Part shown: piece by piece, positions 60,201 to 64,000 of the stretch
Numbering within the stretch: the first letter of the stretch is position 1
Layout: every line of letters starts with the position of its first letter
Source: Blastomussa wellsi
Taxonomy: Eukaryota; Cnidaria; Anthozoa; Scleractinia; Plerogyridae
Assembly: GCA_947652115.1 (NCBI GenBank)
Contig: OX393567.1
Span: 2,478,952-2,542,951, forward strand
Reading direction: 5' to 3'
Length of the DNA: 64,000 nucleotides
The notes under the pieces: generated by a model
Databases searched by the model: none
The model's input: the letters and a program-made list of their open reading frames with translations, nothing else
What the model was told of the DNA's origin: nothing
Position numbers and translations under genes: made by a program

Positions 60201-61103
60201 CGAGAATTCGCGGTAAAAACAAAATTTTCCGAGTCGCCATGTCACACCTGTAGCAAGTCCCACGGGACATTGTCGCTTTCTGATTGGCTCCCGTGAGCAT
60301 TGAATGCCCTGCATTTTAATTTTTTACCACCCTCCATGCCGCGACCAAAACTCCTTCCTTCTATATTTGCATGTGATTTTTTGTGTCTACCCCCAATTAT
60401 TTTTTTGCTCCCAAATAAACTCTTAAGCACACAGAAAACTCACTTGTTGTTCGCTGAGACTTGTAATATGTGCCTGAAGACCCTGCAACTTTTTCTGAAG
60501 GTCAGGATTCTGTGAAATTGAGATATTCGTATTAGAAAATATTTCTCAAAAACTGCGTCGAGGCAAAACAATTGAAACCCAACACACTGAAACATTATAA
60601 TCATAAAAGAAGCGAAATATATTTACCTGGGGATCGGTCTTGATTTGTTGGATAAGAATCTACAAAATTCAGTAAAAAGCAACAAGACAATCAAAGTTTA
60701 CAACGAAATTAAGCCGTCCGTCGAAAATTATGCATTTACTAGAAGTTCAGGTGAAGTAATATGGGGTGTATAAGACACAGAATTGATTAAATATGTACCG
60801 TGTCGGCTCGCTTGACTTCGACAAAATTCGCGGCTCCGTATCCGCGCTAGAAAAAAAACATTCTAGAACAAACAAGCTGTGCTATCGAGTATCAAAATAT
60901 TTTCCTGTCGAACTCGCGACCGACAATAACAGGACATAAATGAGCATTCAGTAGTTAGAATACATCGCGAAAACCTTTGCCTAATCTGCATGCATAACAC
61001 TTGCGGAGAAAGTTTTCTCAGTAGCTCTGCCAAACAGAAAATAGCCTACCTGATGTTGTTGAAGCTGGCTTTTCAGCTGCGAGCGCAATTTTTCCAACTC
61101 CAT
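48375..61103 (-). CDS. PHF21A: PHF21A (BHC80), complete, 13 coding exons
   Basis: Exons: 61103-61050, 60659-60627, 60509-60444, 58369-58310, 57624-57373, 55941-55663, 55140-55089, 51837-51758, 51307-51113, 50510-50361, 49954-49876, 49772-49669, 48476-48375. The phases join cleanly into 501 aa. The N-terminal coiled coil (MELEKLRSQLKSQLQQHQ, LQKKLQGLQAHITSLSEQQ) leads to a proline-rich region (PIKVPPPQKPLPIQLPRLKP). KMEFMAALGLIT and EIQLKRQERKRR follow, then an AT hook (KRGRGRPPKF, about residues 305-314) and a C4HC3 PHD finger (about 358-407: EVCTICKESGELLLCDTCN, WLCPKC). MPWPGTLAVVHSYLAHK and a C-terminal coiled coil (LEAKAKQLSNAIM) end the protein. In vertebrates BHC80 is a LSD1-CoREST subunit whose PHD reads unmethylated H3K4. 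It is shorter than the human protein (634-680 aa), mainly in the linker. IKSEP resembles a sumoylation site. It is divergent from NUP50. Confidence 0.95.
48625..48840. repeat. CTTGCCCG-type repeat fragment
   Basis: CACTTGCCCGAAAAAATTCT, GCTTGCCCGCCAGGCAAGTG and CACTAGCCC words resemble those inside the element at 53343-54285, suggesting a decayed relative. In the last PHF21A intron. Confidence 0.45.
49188..49530. mobile_element. Long palindromic MITE, copy 1
   Basis: CATCATTTGTTCCACGACCG, AAGGGGCTTGAGTCTATTCC and GATTTGCATCGCATCAAGTC on the left are mirrored by GCAAATCAGTTTGTGACGTC, GGAATAGACCCAAGCCCCTT and GGAACAAGTGATGCAC. The outer right end is shorter than in the copy at 56884-57316. In a PHF21A intron. 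Confidence 0.8.
50825..51016 (+). mobile_element. Headless SINE family A fragment
   Basis: TACTGTGTTCTTGGGCAATG, GCCTCTCTCCACACAGGTGT and AACCACTAGGCTC follow the family body. The tRNA head is absent. In the intron between the AT-hook and PHD exons of PHF21A. Confidence 0.6.
52940..53110 (-). mobile_element. Penelope-like retroelement end, possibly hammerhead-like
   Basis: On the minus strand 53102-53075 reads CTGACGAAGGGCTAACGCTC then GAAACGTC. It is followed by CTCTTTACGGTGGCCAATTG and GATAAAACCAAATTATATTT. I remember this as a widespread animal repeat associated with Penelope-like elements. The CTGA-N-GA and CGAAAC-GTC pieces match the conserved core of a hammerhead ribozyme with a minimal stem III. 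The first stem II pair does not look canonical, so activity is uncertain. Confidence 0.45.
53231..54777. mobile_element. Outer DNA transposon (hAT-like ends), non-autonomous
   Basis: The ends CCGGGCTTGAAATTAAGAAA and GGTCGCAGTTTCGAGCCCTG are inverted relatives. CTTTA flanks both sides (53226-53231 region and 54778-54782), as a target duplication would. Subterminal GGTGACTGA / TTGGTCGC words are also inverted. A short frame at 54409-54603 inside it has no recognisable domain. A second element is nested within. It lies in PHF21A intron 7. Confidence 0.6.
53343..54285. mobile_element. Inner DNA transposon with CAGGGCTCGAAA ends
   Basis: The ends CAGGGCTCGAAAAAT and GTTTTTTCGAGCCCTG are inverted, and GAGTA lies immediately outside both. 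Subterminal CTTGCCCATTGGGCAAG and TTACTTGCCCG words repeat. It is about 943 bp, without a transposase frame. Confidence 0.7.
56884..57316. mobile_element. Long palindromic MITE, copy 2 (full length)
   Basis: The ends AAAGTGTACTTAACACCAAA and ATTTTGGTGTTAGGTGCACT are inverted, and the palindrome continues through CACCTTTCGTTTCTCC / GGAGAAACGAAAGGTG and CTATTTATAGCATT / AATGCTATAAATAG to the centre near 57090-57110. Same family as 49188-49530. In a PHF21A intron. Confidence 0.85.
58370..60443 (-). other. PHF21A intron 3, no further exon seen
   Basis: About 2 kb with poly-A/T runs and anonymous sequence. Short frames are present without similarity. A 12-base C run (58148-58159) lies in the adjacent intron. 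Confidence 0.5.
60799..60846 (-). CDS. PHF21A: Candidate 48-nt cassette exon of PHF21A
   Basis: Between coding exons 1 and 2, on the coding strand, a pyrimidine tract TTTTTTTTCTAG precedes 48 bases and a GTACAT donor. The 48 bases are 16 codons without a stop (RGYGAANFVEVKRADT), and both neighbouring junctions are phase 0. The exon could therefore be included or skipped without a frameshift. Vertebrate PHF21A joins HQ directly to the equivalent of ILIQQIKTDPQ, so skipping is the conserved form. Inclusion would lengthen the N-terminal coiled coil. Confidence 0.45.
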
Positions 61104-61303
61104 GAAGGAGCGAAGCTTGTTCTTCGCGGGGATTTTTTGGGATTTATAAAGGTTGAACGACCAAGGGGTACCGTCCACAGCCTCTGAAGGGAACTGAAAT
61201 GACCAAATACGTACAGCAACGGGAGAACTCGGCTCTCAAGTTCCCGGATGAAGGGTGCTTTCTCCGCGACGCCGGCAACTGGGCATGCGTGGTGCATGTC
61301 AAG
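61104..61303. promoter_or_regulatory. Probable bidirectional promoter, PHF21A / NUP50
   Basis: The two start codons are 200 bp apart on opposite strands. The interval is richer in CG than the flanking introns and contains GAGAACTCGG, CCCGGATG, CGCGACGCCGGC and a TATA-like TTTATAAAGG near 61143 facing NUP50. Confidence 0.6.
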
Positions 61304-64000
61304 ATGGCGAAGAGAGGCGCGGATAAAGAACTCACTCAAGATAATTGGGATCAGGAAGAAGAGGAAGAAGAAGTAAGTGATTCATTTCGAAGCTCTTAGT
61401 TTGTTACAATATTCCTCGTTGAACTCAAAATTTTCCCTCTCGGCTGGTTGCAAATGTGGTAAAGTCTATAAATGAGCCCCTCCCAGGGGTTTTAGGGAAC
61501 ACGGGAACTGTAGTATTTATTTTCAGGGAACAGGGGATATTTTCAAATTATTTTCAGGGAACAGGGGAACTCTTGACTAGATTGTTGGGATCATTTTTGG
61601 GAACAAGGGGTTTTAGTAATGGGGAACAAGGGATAAAATCCAAAAAGGTTAAGGGATCTTGGGAACATGCACCCCCCCCTGGGAGGGGCTCATAAATTTT
61701 CTCGTTAGTTGCTTACAAAAATATCCAAACGCTTTTGTTTTAACAGGTTGGTCATTTCAAAGTTGCAAGTACTGAAGACTTAAGTAAAAGAAGGTGAGTA
61801 AATAGGCTTTTCTAGATGATACGCTTTCACTTTTGTTACTTTAATTTGCTTGTATTGTATGCACATCGTTTATGGCGCGGCCCAGTTGCGTGGTGGTGGT
61901 GTGGAGGGGGGGGGGGGGGGGGCCTTTTCATGTCACAATTTTGAAAGCTCTGCACCTTGATGTCGGAAATTCAACTCGAGTCTTTTTATTCATAGTCATT
62001 TGAGCTCATTTCATCAACCTCCATGTTATTACTTGAATCCAACTTAACCCAAACAGAGCCTCAGTCTCTGGGTACAAACAGTAACTTTTTCAGACAGAAT
62101 CCATGCAGTGTTTGCGACGTGTTAGGCATTGAATTTTCAAACTGTTTCACTCTGAAAAGTGTTTCCTTGAAGTGTTTGTTTGGAAGGCTTTTGTAAAAGG
62201 TCCTTTTCTGTGCTATATGCCGCGTTTTAAGTTGAATAGAATCACAATACCAGGGTCAGAGGTCCGTCCGGTTTCCCGGATCGTCTGGATCGTGGAGTTT
62301 GACGCCTCATTAATTCGTCACTAAATCAAAATGCTTTCCCTGTGCGATTTTATTAGCTACAGCTAGCTAGATCGCCTATCAAGAATTTTGTCACTTTGGC
62401 GCTGTGAAACCACAATCGTGATTCAAATGAAGATGTAGAGGTAAAAGACGGTCTCTGATTGGGCAAGTCTCTGAATTTGGGGCGAAATAGTTCTTGAAAA
62501 TGGAACTGTGATTGGCTAATATTTATAAGTCCTGAAGAAAGAATGGTTTCACTTGCAGAGGGTTTTTATTTTGTGAGAGGACATTACTTTTGGACAGTTG
62601 GTTATCACATATAGTGTGGTATCAAAAGTGTTTAAGGTTTTTAGTATAACACATATAGTGTAAATCCCTGCTGTCCAAAGCAACAATGGTGAGACTGAGG
62701 TTGGTCACATGTTTTTGAACTGCTAACTCTGTAAACTTATCTCATTAAATCTTGTACTCTCAAAAAAGACCTGCTCTTTTATGGGAGTTAACAAGGGTTT
62801 CCACACCTGAATAGGTTCAACATGCTTTCAGCTTGTTTCACCATGTTCAAGTCAGTGAGAGTTAAAGTTACATGCAATATCATTTAACTATGTATTTGCT
62901 ATTGTGTGATCCAGACTCAATTGTTAGACTATATATACAGCCAAGAATGAAAAATAATGATCGTGAGAAGCTGGTTGGTAAAGAAAGCGTCAAACATTCC
63001 ATCCTAGCAAACAATTAAAGCAAATGCTAATCACAGAATTTGTTTTCAGTGGACTTTTGAGTAGCTCTTGGTTGACCCTTGTAAACTGCTATCAGATCAT
63101 GTAAATACAAGCTGATTTTTTTCCAGGATCATTAAGGCCAAACGAAGAGGAAACACCTCAGATAGTAAGGTAATAATAATTTCTTATATAGACTTTCAAG
63201 TTGTGGAAGTGAAGGAAATTGGTGTTCCTTGTTTTTTAATGGGTCTGTGTAATGCGATTTTAACGAAAACTTGCGTTAATATGATACTTGTTTTAACCTG
63301 TTTAACCTGTTTTCTTTGTAGGAAAAACTCATCTCTGAATAAAATAGACAGAATTACCTAAAATAATGTACTCTGAACATTATTGCAACTACTTGCAATA
63401 ATCTGGGAACTGAATATATAAAAAAATCTTTGTTGTTTTATATGCAGGGTGGAGGTGTTTTTCAAGGATTTTCAGGATTTGCTGGGCTAAATAACAACAC
63501 CTCAGGCTTTGCGGCCAGTTCATTTTCCATCAAACCTCTCACTGGAATCTCTAGTTCAATGACAGAATCAAAAAACATTTTTAGTGGTTTGAATGCCTCG
63601 TCGGCAGAAGCCACAACCAGCACTGCTTCGTCTTTCACATCACTGGGTGGCAATAAAAATGGCTTCAAGGCTAATTCTTCAGGTGATTCTCAAGCTTCTA
63701 AAGCATCAAACAGTTCTTACAAGGATAATCTAAAGGCTCTCAATGAAAGCGTCTCTGCTTGGATTCAAAAGCACATTGCTGAAAATCCATATGTTGATTT
63801 AACTCCAATTTTTAATGACTATAAGGAGCACATGAAGAACATTGACTTGAAATTTTCAAGTTCAACAGAGAAAACAGCAAATTCATCAAGTACATCAGAG
63901 GCATCAAATGCAACAAAACAGACTGCAGTGAGTTCAGCTTCAACATTTGGTGCTTCATCTCAAGGATCACTGAAAACGGAAGACAACAAATCAACAGTTT
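61304..64000 (+). CDS. NUP50: NUP50, 5' part (continues past the right edge)
   Basis: Exons: 61304-61372, 61747-61793, 63127-63169 and 63448 to beyond 64000, with consistent phases; 237 residues are visible. The start MAKRGADKELTQDNWDQ, acidic EEEEEE, VGHFKVASTEDLSKR and RIIKAKRRG form the importin-alpha-binding N-terminus of NUP50. The GVFQGFSGFAG stretch carries FG motifs. KDNLKALNESVSAWIQKHIA followed by ENPYVDLTPIFNDYKEHMKN (about residues 145-186) is the conserved helical block. The C-terminal Ran-binding domain is off the window. It acts at the nuclear basket in importin-alpha/beta cargo release and recycling. ATG 61304 has a good Kozak context (AAGATGG). The frame is open upstream to 61199, but family alignment favours this ATG. 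Confidence 0.93.
61472..61693. mobile_element. MITE in NUP50 intron 1
   Basis: TGAGCCCCTCCCAGGGG at the left and CCCCTGGGAGGGGCTCA at the right are perfect 17-bp inverted repeats, with TAAA outside both. Internal GGGAACAGGGGA / GGGAACAAGGGG words repeat about seven times. Confidence 0.8.
61794..63126 (+). other. NUP50 intron 2
   Basis: A 17-base G run (61906-61922) and, around 62610-62670, two copies of ACACATATAGTGT-like sequence (CACATATAGTGTGG and ACACATATAGTGTAA). No exon or transposon ends are recognised. Confidence 0.5.

Noticed and set aside
61199..61303. Upstream in-frame extension of NUP50
   Set aside because: The family begins MAKR at 61304 with a strong Kozak context. The extra 35 residues show no similarity and lie in the shared promoter interval.

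Overview
This is eukaryotic, very probably anthozoan cnidarian (stony-coral-like), nuclear DNA. The coding exons are short, with GT/AG introns, and the proteins resemble animal orthologues closely. The non-coding DNA is AT-rich and crowded with palindromic DNA transposons, tRNA-derived SINEs and LINE tails. I see no bacterial operon, CRISPR array or functional tRNA/rRNA gene. The assignment to corals is inference from sequence style and remembered repeat families; no search was run.

Layout: (1) 1208-7349, minus: the first four coding exons of MADD (DENN-domain Rab GEF); the rest lies off the left edge. (2) 7.4-15.2 kb: intergenic, with LINE and retroelement remnants, ATT microsatellites and MITEs. 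(3) 15204-20938, minus: a two-exon Shaker/Kv1-type potassium channel. (4) 21-25.4 kb: AT-rich with no recognisable gene. (5) 25588-27090, plus: an intronless 500-aa disordered protein I do not recognise. (6) 27.1-30.7 kb: nested repeats. (7) 30687-45179, plus: complete XRCC6 (Ku70), reconstructed as 22 exons and 611 aa. (8) 46757-47578, minus: an intronless 273-aa unknown protein. (9) 48375-61103, minus: PHF21A/BHC80, 13 exons, 501 aa, plus a candidate 48-nt cassette exon. (10) 61304 to the right edge, plus: the 5' part of NUP50, divergent from PHF21A across about 200 bp.

These are unrelated housekeeping or neuronal genes and not a functional cluster; only PHF21A and NUP50 appear to share a promoter. 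The most unusual material is in the transposons. It includes a MITE whose terminal inverted repeats have expanded into an inverted GGGACGTG-type minisatellite and that holds a second MITE, several nested element pairs, and a perfect 63-bp inverted repeat. I found no clear new multi-gene system.
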